A stretch of 43,356 bases of DNA from Caldimicrobium sp. (GCA_025059715.1 JANXCE010000016.1:1-43356); one strand, 5' to 3'. Positions 14,992 to 23,981 are shown, counted from the first letter of the stretch. Notes: generated by a model from the letters alone, not told the origin. A program made the numbers and translations.

Positions 14992-17101
14992 GGTTTGTCC
15001 TCCTTGAAGATTTATTTTCAGACAATACAAAATCCCTTAAAGCCATTAGTCCTAAACCAAGGGTTCCACCATTGTTCAGAAGGGTGCTAAGGGCAGGATT
15101 AATAAGTCCTAAAACTGACAACACAAGCCCTAATCCGTTAATCAGATTATTATAAAAATAAAGTCTTGTTAATCTATCTCTTAAAGCTACTGAAAGATCA
15201 TATGAAAGCACCAAATCCCAAAGATTTGGGGTTAGGACTAAATCAGCCACTTCTAAGGCCACTTCTGCACCCTGAGCGAAGGTTATTCCTACATCCGCAA
15301 GAGTTAAAGCAGGAGAATCGTTCAGTCCATCTCCAACAAAGGCAATAACTCTACCCTCCTTTTTTAGTCTTTTCACTAACTCCGCCTTCTCTTGAGGTAG
15401 CATCCTGGCAAAATAGGTATCTATTCCCAGTTTTTTACTTAGATACATAGCTACTTGTTCGTTATCTCCTGTGCAAAGGATTAGGTCCAATTTTTTCTCT
15501 TTCAAGGTTTCAATCACATCTCTGGCTTCAGGTTTAGGGGGGTCAATAAAGGTAAGAAGACCCTTGATATGACGAGGTTTTTCCTCTTCAATCAGATATA
15601 GAACAGATTTTCCTTCGGAATGAAATTTTTCAACGAGCTCTCTTATCTCCGGAGATACCTTTATGCGCTTTTTTAGAACGAATTTAGTGCTCCCAAGAGC
15701 ATATTTTTTGTTCTCGAGTATTCCTTCAATTCCCAAACCAAGAAAATAGTTGGAGGAAAGCCTGGGAATAAGAGGGATGTTTTTTTCTTCTGCAAGAGAT
15801 GTTATAGCCTGCGCCACAGGATGTTGAATTCTCTGTTCCAGACTAGCTGCCAATTGGAGAAGTCTCTCTTCAGTGCAGTCAAAGCATACTATATCTGCTA
15901 TCTTAGGTGACCCTAAAGTCAAGGTGCCAGTCTTATCAAAAACGACAGTATCAATTTCTGCTAATTTTTCAAATTTAGCTCCACTTTTCATCAAGATATT
16001 TCTCTTGGCAAGAAAGGTTGCAGATGTTAGCACTGTCAGCGGCGTGATGAAGTGAACCCCGGTGTAAAAGTCAAAAGTTAACACAGAAGAGGCTTTTTTA
16101 AAGCCTCCATTTAAGGAAATGATGCCCAGTAAGAGAGTAGGAGCTACAAAACGGTTGGCTTCCTGTTCCGCCTTTTTCTGAAGGCGTAAGGGCTCCTTTA
16201 TACCCTCTTCAATGAGTCGAACAATACCTGCAAAAACCGTCTCTTCACCAGTTTTTTCAACCTCCACAATTATTTTCCCTTCTACTAACACGGTGCCGGC
16301 ATAAACTTTATCTCCTGGTTTTTTATGGACAGGTTTAGATTCTCCGGTGAGAGAACTTTGGTTCACTAAGGCCTCGCCCTCGCAAACCTTTCCATCAATG
16401 AGAATTTTTCTCCCTGAATAGACCACGACCTTATCTCCGGGTTTCAGGCTCTCTGGTGAAACCTCTACAATCTTTCCATCCTCAATGTAGAGATAAGCAA
16501 TGTTTTCTTTGTGATCAAAAAGGGCTTTAAGACGTGCCTCAGCTTTCTTTTCAACTAGGTCTTCCAAGTAATCACCTAAGGCAAGCAGCCAGACCATAAA
16601 ATGAGCAGAGAGTGGCTGTTTAGCTAAGATAGATAAAACTAAAGCCAAAGAGTCAAGCACATGCACATCTAAATTTCTTTCTTTAAGAGAACTAAGTCCC
16701 TTTTTAAACACTGGAAAAGAGAGCATCACGGTTAATGCCGGTAAAAACCAGCTTGAAGAACCCTTCATCATCAAATAGGGGACAAAACCAAGGGAAACCC
16801 TCTTTAGCCAGGTTGATTTGTCTTCTCTTTTTGCTCCAGGTGAAACCTTAGATAATTTTTCTAAAATGCCTTCTTCTGTTTCTTGTTCAAAAAAATTAAG
16901 AAAATCTATGAGGTCGAAGTTACTTTCATTATAATAAACGATTATTTTTCCTTTATTAGGATAATAGTTGACTTTAAAAATTCCTGGGAAGCTTTTAAGA
17001 AGCTCAACCCAGGGACCATTTAGTTTCCACTTGGTAAACACCGGAGAAGAGATCTCTAATTTACCTCTACTTAGGCGGGTTAAAGTATAGGGAAGGCCCA
17101 T
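14984..17101 (-). CDS. P1B-like P-type ATPase lacking the CPC motif
   Basis: ATP-driven membrane pump related to heavy-metal ATPases. Seen (numbering from the upstream GTG at 17107): a degenerate N-terminal HMA-like domain (residues 1-70) without C-x-x-C, TGES of the A domain (254-257), DKTGTLT with the phosphorylated Asp (391), HPVAQAI of the N domain, and GDGLNDSPAL. The transmembrane metal site before the P domain, normally CPC or a variant, reads DFYTGVHFITP: no cysteine at all. The substrate may therefore differ from Cu, Zn or Cd. Start ATG 17101 or GTG 17107; no clear ribosome site. About 705 residues. Embedded among six small genes, see findings. Confidence 0.88.
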   Translation of the reverse strand: MGLPYTLTRLSRGKLEISSPVFTKWKLNGPWVELLKSFPGIFKVNYYPNKGKIIVYYNESNFDLIDFLNFFEQETEEGILEKLSKVSPGAKREDKSTWLKRVSLGFVPYLMMKGSSSWFLPALTVMLSFPVFKKGLSSLKERNLDVHVLDSLALVLSILAKQPLSAHFMVWLLALGDYLEDLVEKKAEARLKALFDHKENIAYLYIEDGKIVEVSPESLKPGDKVVVYSGRKILIDGKVCEGEALVNQSSLTGESKPVHKKPGDKVYAGTVLVEGKIIVEVEKTGEETVFAGIVRLIEEGIKEPLRLQKKAEQEANRFVAPTLLLGIISLNGGFKKASSVLTFDFYTGVHFITPLTVLTSATFLAKRNILMKSGAKFEKLAEIDTVVFDKTGTLTLGSPKIADIVCFDCTEERLLQLAASLEQRIQHPVAQAITSLAEEKNIPLIPRLSSNYFLGLGIEGILENKKYALGSTKFVLKKRIKVSPEIRELVEKFHSEGKSVLYLIEEEKPRHIKGLLTFIDPPKPEARDVIETLKEKKLDLILCTGDNEQVAMYLSKKLGIDTYFARMLPQEKAELVKRLKKEGRVIAFVGDGLNDSPALTLADVGITFAQGAEVALEVADLVLTPNLWDLVLSYDLSVALRDRLTRLYFYNNLINGLGLVLSVLGLINPALSTLLNNGGTLGLGLMALRDFVLSENKSSRRTNHE

Positions 17102-17112
17102 AAGCACTGATT

Positions 17113-17316
17113 CTATTGAGTGGGCTTTAATTCTTTGGTTGCCTTTACTTCCAGAGCTTTTACCATGGCCTCTATTTCCTGAAGTGTCTGATGCATCCTT
17201 TGTTCCTCTCTGGTTTTGTGAATAACATATAGAATAACGAGCCCTGATAGGGCGCCTAAGGAAAAACTAAAGGGACCACTACAGATTATCTTAGTGATGA
17301 AGTTTGTTACGCCCAT
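17113..17316 (-). CDS. Single-span small membrane protein
   Basis: 67 residues: one hydrophobic span (FSFSLGALSGLVILYVI, about residues 16-32), then a charged, helical cytoplasmic tail. Strong GGAGGAGAAA site before ATG. It sits between the other membrane protein gene and the ATPase (6-base gap), so it is probably an accessory subunit. No family recognised. Confidence 0.65.
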   Translation of the reverse strand: MGVTNFITKIICSGPFSFSLGALSGLVILYVIHKTREEQRMHQTLQEIEAMVKALEVKATKELKPTQ

Positions 17317-17331
17317 ATTTTCTCCTCCCTC

Positions 17332-17655
17332 TTAGCCAAGTTGTTCTCTAATTTTTTGCAGGAGTTCCTGTTGCTTTTGTAAGATGGAGATTTTTCTCTC
17401 TACTTCCTGTCTATAAAGATGTTTTGCCTCTTCCCACAGATCTTCCCAAAATTCCTTTGCTTCATCCATTGAAGCGCTTACCCAGTGGCTAAAACCAACA
17501 AGTTCTTTCGCTCCTAATAACAGTAATGGACGCGCCTCACGACTCAAGCGATTTAGCACAACAAGAGCTCCAATAGTGCCCAAACCGTAAAGAAAGAAAG
17601 TTCCAGATATACAACTCCCAATAGCCTTACAAATTTTGAGCTCGCAGATACTCAT
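17332..17655 (-). CDS. Small membrane protein with coiled-coil tail
   Basis: 107 residues from ATG 17655: this start has AAGGAGG six bases upstream, and a longer frame (to 17673) would translate that ribosome site. N-terminal Cys-containing segment CELKICKAIGSCISG leads into a hydrophobic span (GTFFLYGLGTIGALVVL), then an amphipathic, Trp-containing helix and a Gln/Glu/Lys coiled coil at the C-terminus. Resembles small DUF5132-like proteins found near metal ATPases, though this is tentative. Confidence 0.6.
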   Translation of the reverse strand: MSICELKICKAIGSCISGTFFLYGLGTIGALVVLNRLSREARPLLLLGAKELVGFSHWVSASMDEAKEFWEDLWEEAKHLYRQEVERKISILQKQQELLQKIREQLG

Positions 17656-17669
17656 CCCAAACCTCCTTT

Positions 17670-18038
17670 TCAATGAGATTTTTTAATAAGGGGCATTATA
17701 ATTTGGGAACAAATTAAAAAACTCAAAATCCCAACCCTTGCCCCAAGAAGCCATATCGAAAGGCATAATTTAAGAAGGGGATGCTTAAGTAAAAGTTGTA
17801 AATAGTAATTTAAGTCCTGCCTATCAAATTTGATTTTCTTTCTACACTGAAAATCCCTGAGCAGAGTGTCTCCCAGACTACCTGGAATCGTCCTAATCTT
17901 CAAGGTCTTTACGCCATCTTTGTCGGATATATCCACAATTCCGGGGAAGGCCTTAATGGCGCCTTTAAAAAGTTCTTTCTCTACAAGAGTATTAAATCTG
18001 AAAAGATAGGCTCCATTGTGTTGGCTAATTTTTTCCAT
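17670..18038 (-). CDS. HMA-like domain protein with C-terminal membrane span
   Basis: First gene of the ATPase operon, 122 residues. Residues 1-60 have the beta-alpha-beta pattern and AFPGIVDISDKDGVKTLKIR block of an HMA-type metallochaperone domain but, like the ATPase's own N-terminus, have no C-x-x-C metal site. A hydrophobic segment (residues 85-115) anchors it to the membrane. It may dock with the equally degenerate N-terminal domain of the ATPase; this is inference. Confidence 0.65.
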   Translation of the reverse strand: MEKISQHNGAYLFRFNTLVEKELFKGAIKAFPGIVDISDKDGVKTLKIRTIPGSLGDTLLRDFQCRKKIKFDRQDLNYYLQLLLKHPLLKLCLSIWLLGARVGILSFLICSQIIMPLIKKSH

Positions 18039-18151
18039 AGTGCAATCTTTAGATAATTTAGCACATTAAATTGATTATGTAATATTAAAAAATCATATCA
18101 TTGAATTAATTATAGTGCAATCTTGAAAAATTTTAACACATTAGGTTGATT
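18037..18151. repeat. Two 40-bp imperfect direct repeats before ATPase operon
   Basis: 18037-18076 and 18112-18151 share 33 of 40 bases by eye; both begin ATAGTGCAATCTT and end with CACATTAxxTTGATT. They fill the intergenic region between the 18151 gene and the HMA-like gene. The copy at 18112 covers the -10/-35 region of the candidate promoter and the copy at 18037 touches the ATG of the HMA-like gene. Confidence 0.75.
18109..18137 (-). promoter_or_regulatory. Candidate promoter of ATPase operon
   Basis: Minus-strand TATAAT at 18114-18109 with a GTTAAA-like -35 seventeen bases upstream; it would give a leader of roughly 65 bases before the ATG at 18038. It overlaps the second 40-bp repeat. 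Confidence 0.45.
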
Positions 18152-18360
18152 TAAAAAATTTTAGAAATTAATCTTTCCGCTGCCTTTTCCAAAAGACCTC
18201 CTATCACAAAGGACTCAATAAGAATGTTGCGATCTTTTGCAGAAAAAAAGGTATCTCTCTCCACCCTTCTTGCTTTATAATGTTTTTTTAATATTTTTAC
18301 ATATTTTTCCTCTTCTTTATTGAGGTAACAAAGTAATGAGTCAATCTTTAGGTCATTCAT
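18151..18360 (-). CDS. Small unknown protein
   Basis: 69 residues from ATG 18360, chosen because a GGAGG lies upstream inside the longer frame that begins with GTG at 18390. Highly charged and predicted helical (LNKEEEKYVKILKKHYKARR, then ILIESFVIGGLLEKAAERLI). No motif or family recognised. Single gene between katG and the ATPase operon. Confidence 0.5.
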   Translation of the reverse strand: MNDLKIDSLLCYLNKEEEKYVKILKKHYKARRVERDTFFSAKDRNILIESFVIGGLLEKAAERLISKIF

Positions 18361-18452
18361 AGCTTCATACACCTCCAATAGGAATTTCACACGCTTTCAA
18401 TAAGTTTAGGATTTTATTTTTAAAATAAAGTTTCAAGAAGTTTAAAGAAAAG

Positions 18453-18483
18453 TTAAAAAGAAAGGAGGGAAAACCCCTCCTTT
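18453..18483 (-). terminator. Rho-independent terminator of katG
   Basis: On the minus strand a perfect 9-bp stem AAAGGAGGG / CCCTCCTTT (18483-18475 with 18469-18461), short loop, followed by a CTTTTT run. It begins about 22 bases after the katG stop. Confidence 0.88.
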
Positions 18484-18504
18484 ACTTTTGAAATTTTTGA
18501 AGAC

Positions 18505-20712
18505 TTAGATCCCCTTTACTAAGGATTTGTAGAGGGCTCTATTATTTCTCCAAAGGTCAAAGCGATCAAGATGGAGTAGCTTTGTCCAAACCTTAGCAAA
18601 GTTTCTAACAAAGAGTTCCTTTCCATCCTCTGCAGCATAAACCTCGCAGATACTTCTTAATTCTTCATGATGACCAAAAATGAGGTCTGTCCTAGTGGCA
18701 AGCCATTTACGAACCCCGCTTTTTCTATCTATGCCTTCGTAGTAATATTTATTTTCGTCTAAGGGGCGCCATACCGTAGACATATCTAACAAATTTTGGA
18801 AAAATTCTGTGGTAAGTATTCCTACTTGAGTAGTAAGGATTCCATAGGGTTCCTGTTCATAGACGATGCCTAATACCCTAAGTCCACCGTATAGAGTAAC
18901 TAATTCTGGGACACTAAGAGTTAATAATTGTGCTTTATCTATTAGGAGTTCCTCCGCTTTTACTTTTTTATTTATAGAGGGATCTTTGATGTAATTTCTA
19001 AAGCCACAAGCTATAGGTTCAAGCTGCTCCCAAAAGAAAACATCAATTTGATCCTGTTGGGCATCAACTCTTCCTGAGATAAAGGGTATTTTTATATCAA
19101 ATCCAGCTTTTTGAGCTGCGGTTTCTATTACAGCGCAACTTCCCAGAGCTAACAGATCGGAGATGGAGACCCCTTTGTCCGGAGTTCCTCTTTCCTTTTC
19201 AAAGAGGTTTTTTATCTGTTGAAGAGCTTCTATGACTTTCTTTAAGACTTCGGGTTTATTTACTATCCATTTGTTTTGAGGATACAGTCTTATTCTTGCT
19301 CCGTTTAAACCTCCTTTCCTATCGGAGTCCCGATAGGTGACTATGGCAGAAAAGGCGCAGTAGAGGATTTGAGATGGGCTTATCCCCAAATTCAAAATTT
19401 TTTCCTTAAGGTAGACTATGTCTGCCTCTTCAAGGGGTTTATAGGTGGAGCTTGGTAAGCTCTCTTGCCAGATAAAGGTCTCCTTGGGAACTTCAGGTCC
19501 TAAATAGCACTCCTTAGGTCCCATATCTCTATGTATTAGTTTAAACCAGGCTTTGGCAAAGGCTTCTTCAAATTCCTTTGGATTATTCAAGAATCTCTTG
19601 GCAATTTCTGCATATACGGGATCGAACCGCAGTGCTAAATCTGCAGTTAGCATCATGGGAGGATGTTTTTTATTTGGGTCATGGGCATCGGGTATTATGG
19701 CAGGTGCTCCTTTAGCAACCCATTGATGTTTGCCTGCTGGGCTCTTGGTAAGTTCCCATTCATAGGTAAAAAGAAACTTAAGATAGCTTAGACCGAATTT
19801 GGTGGGAGTAGCAGACCAGGCTAACTCAAAGCCGCTGGTAAAGGTATCTGGTCCCTTTCCCGAGCCCAGAGAATATTTCCATCCAAGACCCTGATTTTCT
19901 ACATCTGAGGAACTGGGATCAGGACCAAGGAATGAATCGGGGCCTGCTCCGTGACATTTGCCAAAAGCATGCCCACCGGCAATAAGAGCTACGGTCTCTT
20001 CATCGGTCATTCCCATACGAGAAAAGGCTATCCTAATCTGTTTTGCAGAGGCCACAGGGTCGGGGTTCCCCTCCGGTCCTTCGGGATTGACATAAATTAG
20101 CCCCATTTCTGTTGCAGCAAAGGGTTTTTCCAAAACTCCTTCTTTAAACCTCTCTTTACCAGTAAGCATTTCCACCTCTGGACCCCAGTCAGGACTCTCG
20201 TCAGGCTCCCAAAGATCTTCTCTTCCACCCCCAAAACCAATAGTTTTAACCCCCATGCTCTCTAAAGCAACATTACCAGCAAGAATGATCAGATCAGCCC
20301 AAGAGAGTTTTCTACCATATTTTTGTTTAATGGGCCAAAGAAGCCTAATAGCCTTGTCTAAATTAATATTATCAGGCCAATTTATTCTTGGAGGAAACCT
20401 CATTTCTCCTCTTCTTGCCCCACCCCTTCCATCATAAATCCGATAACTTCCGGCACTGTGCCAGGCCATTCGTATAAAAAGAGGACCATAATGGCCAAAA
20501 TCTGCAGGCCACCAGTCTTGAGAATTCTTCATGAGCTGTTCCAAATCTTTCTTTACTTCCTCTAAATTTAGTTTTTCGAACTCAGTAGCATAATCAAAAT
20601 CCTCTCCATAGGGATTACCTCTTGGACATTCTTGACGCAATACCTTTAAATTAAGCCTCTCCGGCCACCAATCAGTAATCCAACGTCTTCTTTTCTTTAC
20701 CTCTTCCTTCAT
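18505..20712 (-). CDS. katG: Catalase-peroxidase
   Basis: Haem enzyme decomposing hydrogen peroxide. Seen: 735 residues, normal. Distal RMAWHSAG with Arg81, Trp84 and His85; Tyr207 in GLIYVNPEG and Met233 in SRMGM, which with Trp84 form the KatG-specific Met-Tyr-Trp crosslink; proximal haem ligand His248 in IAGGHAFGKCHG. The second, inactive peroxidase-like half follows (about 420-735). GGAGGAGGAGG ribosome site before the ATG at 20712, and its own terminator. Presence in an apparent anaerobe implies transient oxygen exposure. Confidence 0.98.
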   Translation of the reverse strand: MKEEVKKRRRWITDWWPERLNLKVLRQECPRGNPYGEDFDYATEFEKLNLEEVKKDLEQLMKNSQDWWPADFGHYGPLFIRMAWHSAGSYRIYDGRGGARRGEMRFPPRINWPDNINLDKAIRLLWPIKQKYGRKLSWADLIILAGNVALESMGVKTIGFGGGREDLWEPDESPDWGPEVEMLTGKERFKEGVLEKPFAATEMGLIYVNPEGPEGNPDPVASAKQIRIAFSRMGMTDEETVALIAGGHAFGKCHGAGPDSFLGPDPSSSDVENQGLGWKYSLGSGKGPDTFTSGFELAWSATPTKFGLSYLKFLFTYEWELTKSPAGKHQWVAKGAPAIIPDAHDPNKKHPPMMLTADLALRFDPVYAEIAKRFLNNPKEFEEAFAKAWFKLIHRDMGPKECYLGPEVPKETFIWQESLPSSTYKPLEEADIVYLKEKILNLGISPSQILYCAFSAIVTYRDSDRKGGLNGARIRLYPQNKWIVNKPEVLKKVIEALQQIKNLFEKERGTPDKGVSISDLLALGSCAVIETAAQKAGFDIKIPFISGRVDAQQDQIDVFFWEQLEPIACGFRNYIKDPSINKKVKAEELLIDKAQLLTLSVPELVTLYGGLRVLGIVYEQEPYGILTTQVGILTTEFFQNLLDMSTVWRPLDENKYYYEGIDRKSGVRKWLATRTDLIFGHHEELRSICEVYAAEDGKELFVRNFAKVWTKLLHLDRFDLWRNNRALYKSLVKGI

Positions 20713-20735
20713 AGCCTCCTCCTCCTATTTTTATT

Positions 20736-20772
20736 TAATTTAAATTTACTGCTAATTTTAAATTTGTCAATC
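20736..20772 (-). promoter_or_regulatory. katG promoter with overlapping AT-rich inverted repeat
   Basis: Minus-strand TTGACA at 20770-20765 and TAAATT at 20748-20743 (16-base spacing) lie about 30-60 bases before the katG ATG. An inverted repeat of the form AATTTAAA...TTTTAAATT (about 20738-20763) spans the region between -35 and -10, a plausible operator for a peroxide-responsive regulator such as a PerR-like repressor. The regulator identity is inferred. Confidence 0.55.
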
Positions 20773-20927
20773 ATATAAACTGATACTAATTCTAAAATGT
20801 AAATAAACATGATTTATTTTCCCAACCTTTATCTCTTAGGTTAGAGTTAAAGAAAGGGTGAAAAATTCTCTACTCAGATTAAATTCCTATTTGTAGATGT
20901 TAAAAACCAATTGATTGTGAGGGGAAA

Positions 20928-21416
20928 ATGAAGACCCTGGTAGTAGGTTTAGGCAATCTTTTATTAAAGGATGAAGGGTTTGGGGTTAGAGTTATTTATT
21001 ACCTACGGGAGCGCTACATGTTTTCGGAAGAAGTTATGTTTCTTGATGGGGGCACAGGAGCTTTTTTTCTTTTGCCCTATCTTGAAGAGGCGGATAGGGT
21101 GATTTTTGTAGATGTGGTTAAGGCTGGTGGTTCTCCCGGAGAGATCTATGAAGGGACTTTAGAGGAAATAGAGGCGTTTTTGGTAGAGAGAATTTCTCTT
21201 CATGAAATCGGACTTTTTGACCTTCTTGCCATACTAAAATTTAAGGGAAAGAATTTTAGAGAAATTCATCTAATTGGTATAGAGCCAAAAGAGATAGCCA
21301 TTGGTGAAGAATTGTCAAAGTGTTTATTGGAGCGATTACCTGAGGTAGCTAAACGGGTTTTACAGAAATTATCGGAGTGGGGTATAAGTTATGAAGAGAA
21401 GGTAAGCACGGCGTAG
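20928..21416 (+). CDS. Hydrogenase maturation protease (HyaD/HybD type)
   Basis: Endopeptidase that removes the C-terminal tail of a [NiFe]-hydrogenase large subunit after nickel insertion. Seen: LVVGLGNLLLKDEGFGV at the N-terminus (Asp/Glu nickel-sensing residues), FLDGGTG, ADRVIFVDVV with Asp, and SLHEIGLFDLL (the His ligand), then GIEP. 162 residues, normal for the family. It is divergent from katG and its 3' end overlaps the end of hypF on the other strand by 28 bases. Confidence 0.93.
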   Translation: MKTLVVGLGNLLLKDEGFGVRVIYYLRERYMFSEEVMFLDGGTGAFFLLPYLEEADRVIFVDVVKAGGSPGEIYEGTLEEIEAFLVERISLHEIGLFDLLAILKFKGKNFREIHLIGIEPKEIAIGEELSKCLLERLPEVAKRVLQKLSEWGISYEEKVSTA

Positions 21417-23644
21417 TAAGCTTGTCCTAAGGAGAGACCACTATCATTTGGAGGGACCCTTTGATTAATTAGCACCTCAAAACCTTCCTTTTTGAGAAGG
21501 GCTTTACTTCTTATTAACAGTGGCTCGTTCATAAAGACTCCTCCAGAGAGAACCACCTTTCTTAAAGCCACACTTTTGGCAACTTCCCTTATTATATTTG
21601 CTAAGGCATTTATACACCTTGAGACCTTTCTGTCTAAATTTTCCTTACTTTCGATAAGCGCAACTATAAGTGGTGCCCAGTCAAAATAGAAATTTTCCTT
21701 GGAAAAGGGGTAACTATCCTCTAATGTCCAGTCATAAAGACTTTCAAGCCTGGTTGCTGCCTCTCCGCTGTAGGTGTTATAGTAGCAAATACCCAAGAGG
21801 GCAGAAATCCCATCGAGAAGTCTTCCTACTGAGGAACAAAGGGGGCTATTTATACCCTTTTTCCACATTTCTATTAAAAGGGTTAATTCATAGGCTGAAA
21901 AGGTTTTTATTAGAGGTATGTCTAAATTAGGGATCTCTTCTCCGTAAATTTCTAAGAGCAAGGAAAGGGCTACTCTTCTGGTATCCTTTACAGCTTTCTC
22001 ACCGCCTAAAAGTTTAAAGCTTCGTAAAGTGGCTACTCTTTGAAATTGAGTCCCCCTTACCAGAAGGAACTCTCCTCCCCAGACCGTGTGATCTAAACCA
22101 TAACCAGTTCCGTCCCAAGCAACACCTAATATTTCTTCTTCGGGAGGCACTTGGTTTTCTGCCATAACAGACAAGATATGGGCATGGTGATGTTGAACTC
22201 TTATAATAGGGATTCCTCTTTTCTCCTTGAGTGCTTCCGCAAACTTTGTGGACTGGTATTGGGGATGAAGGTCCACAACAATTACCTCTGGTTCAACAGA
22301 GTAAAAATTAACAAAATCTTCAAGGTATCTCTCGAAACGAGCTAACACATTGGGATTATCTAAGTCGCCGATAAAGGGGCTGATAACTATCTTTTTATCT
22401 TTAACAATAGCGAAGGTATTCCGCTCTTGAGCGCCAACTGCCAAAATTACTTTGGGAACTCGGTGCTTTAGCAAAACAGTAAGGGGCGAATAGCCTCGAG
22501 CTATTCTGATGGGAATATATTCAGAGCCTATCTTTTTGAATACAGAATCATCAAGGGGCCTGTGAATAGGTCTGTTATGAACTAAGAAGAAATCCGCTAT
22601 TCCCTTCAATTTATCAAGGGCTTCATCAGCTTTAAAGATTATGGGGTCTTTGGTGATATTTCCAGAGGTTGCAACCAGAGGAAAGTCTATTTCCGCAAAT
22701 AGAAGTCTATGAAGGGGCGTATAGCTGATAAAGACTCCTATGGAATTGAGTCCACCGGACAAAATAGAAGGAAGGGAGAAATTACCTCTCAGGATCAGAA
22801 TTGGAGAGGCTGGGCTTCTTAAAAGGGTTTCATCCTTCTCTTCGAGACTAATATATCCCTTTAGATGATCTATGTCTCTGAACATAACTGCAAGGGGTTT
22901 ATGGGGTCTAAGTTTTCTTTTACGGAGCTTAGCAACATCTTCTTCTCGGTCCGCTCTCACCAGGAGGTGAAAGCCTGTCAATCCCATGAGGGCAATAATT
23001 TTTCCTTCCTTGAGATATTGAGCGCAAACCTTGAGTGCTTCTTGGTTTTCAGCAATTTTTTCTCCCCCTTCGTTATAAAGTTCAAGGATGGGGCCACAGA
23101 AAGGACAGGCAGTTGGTTCCGCATGGAAACGTCTATCAAGGGGATTTTCGTATTCCTCTTTACAAAGCTCACACATTTCAAAGGTTTTCATGGTAGTATT
23201 TTCCCTCTCATAAGGTAGATTTTCCATTATGCTAAACCTAGGTCCGCACTGGGTGCAGGTAATAAAGGGATAGAGGTAGCGCCTGTTAGTGGGATCGAAT
23301 AGTTCCTTCAGACACTCCTCACAAACACTTAAATCTGGGAGTGGATCAAGGGCAGGTTGGTTATCACTTTCTCCCTTTGTGATCTTCAAGTCCTTAAAAT
23401 TTTGGGGTGGTATCTCGTCAATTATGAACTCTTCTATTCTTGCTAAGGGTGGTTTTATCAGAGGGATCTTTCGTAATAGAGCCTCTAAGTTCTCTTTTTC
23501 TCCTTCAAGGAGTAAAAGGACCCCCTTAGAAGTGTTAGAGATCTGTCCTTTAAGGGAGAGGCTACTAGCTATACGATACAAGGCAGGTCTAAAGCCTACT
23601 CCCTGAACTACACCTCTTATTTCTATTCTAAGGGCACTCTTCAT
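21389..23644 (-). CDS. hypF: Carbamoyltransferase HypF
   Basis: Makes the carbamoyl group from carbamoyl phosphate that becomes the CN ligands of [NiFe]-hydrogenase. Domains in order: N-terminal acylphosphatase (GVVQGVGFRP, residues about 8-90), two C4 zinc fingers (CEECLKEL...CTQCGP and CELCKEEY...CPFCGP, about 108-190), YrdC-like (about 205-390), and a Kae1/TobZ-like C-terminal domain with VQHHHAHILS and DGTGYG. About 751 residues, normal. ATG 23644 preferred over TTG 23650. It overlaps hypA's end slightly and follows hypE-hypA in one operon; hypB, C and D are not in the window. Confidence 0.96.
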   Translation of the reverse strand: MKSALRIEIRGVVQGVGFRPALYRIASSLSLKGQISNTSKGVLLLLEGEKENLEALLRKIPLIKPPLARIEEFIIDEIPPQNFKDLKITKGESDNQPALDPLPDLSVCEECLKELFDPTNRRYLYPFITCTQCGPRFSIMENLPYERENTTMKTFEMCELCKEEYENPLDRRFHAEPTACPFCGPILELYNEGGEKIAENQEALKVCAQYLKEGKIIALMGLTGFHLLVRADREEDVAKLRKRKLRPHKPLAVMFRDIDHLKGYISLEEKDETLLRSPASPILILRGNFSLPSILSGGLNSIGVFISYTPLHRLLFAEIDFPLVATSGNITKDPIIFKADEALDKLKGIADFFLVHNRPIHRPLDDSVFKKIGSEYIPIRIARGYSPLTVLLKHRVPKVILAVGAQERNTFAIVKDKKIVISPFIGDLDNPNVLARFERYLEDFVNFYSVEPEVIVVDLHPQYQSTKFAEALKEKRGIPIIRVQHHHAHILSVMAENQVPPEEEILGVAWDGTGYGLDHTVWGGEFLLVRGTQFQRVATLRSFKLLGGEKAVKDTRRVALSLLLEIYGEEIPNLDIPLIKTFSAYELTLLIEMWKKGINSPLCSSVGRLLDGISALLGICYYNTYSGEAATRLESLYDWTLEDSYPFSKENFYFDWAPLIVALIESKENLDRKVSRCINALANIIREVAKSVALRKVVLSGGVFMNEPLLIRSKALLKKEGFEVLINQRVPPNDSGLSLGQAYYAVLTFSS

Positions 23645-23981
23645 CCTCAAGCTCTATGGATTTAAGTATCACATCTAAGCCTCCGGTGATTTTCACCTCA
23701 TAGCTTCCGCAGTTGGGACAACAAGCTCTCGTTTTAACCTCTGCTACGAGGTTACACCTTTCACAGGTAATCTTTAAAGGGTCTTTCTCAAAAAGTATCT
23801 CCGCATTTTCTAAAGGCGTTTTCTCTTTAAAGGTTTCAATAACTTCTCTCAAATAAGCCTCTTCCACTCCAGAATATTCACCAATTCTTAAGATTATTTT
23901 TTTAATTTTAGGGTTAATGAAATTGTTAAGACTTTCCTCTATTTGACTTAATAGGCTTAGAAAAAGATAATACTCGTGCAT
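23628..23981 (-). CDS. hypA: Hydrogenase nickel-insertion protein HypA
   Basis: Zinc-containing nickel chaperone for [NiFe]-hydrogenase. Seen: MHEYYLF start with the nickel-binding His2, and a zinc ribbon of two C-x-x-C pairs (CERC near residue 74 and CPNC near 88). 117 residues, normal. Its ATG overlaps the stop of hypE by one base, and its end overlaps the start of hypF. Confidence 0.95.
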   Translation of the reverse strand: MHEYYLFLSLLSQIEESLNNFINPKIKKIILRIGEYSGVEEAYLREVIETFKEKTPLENAEILFEKDPLKITCERCNLVAEVKTRACCPNCGSYEVKITGGLDVILKSIELEDEECP

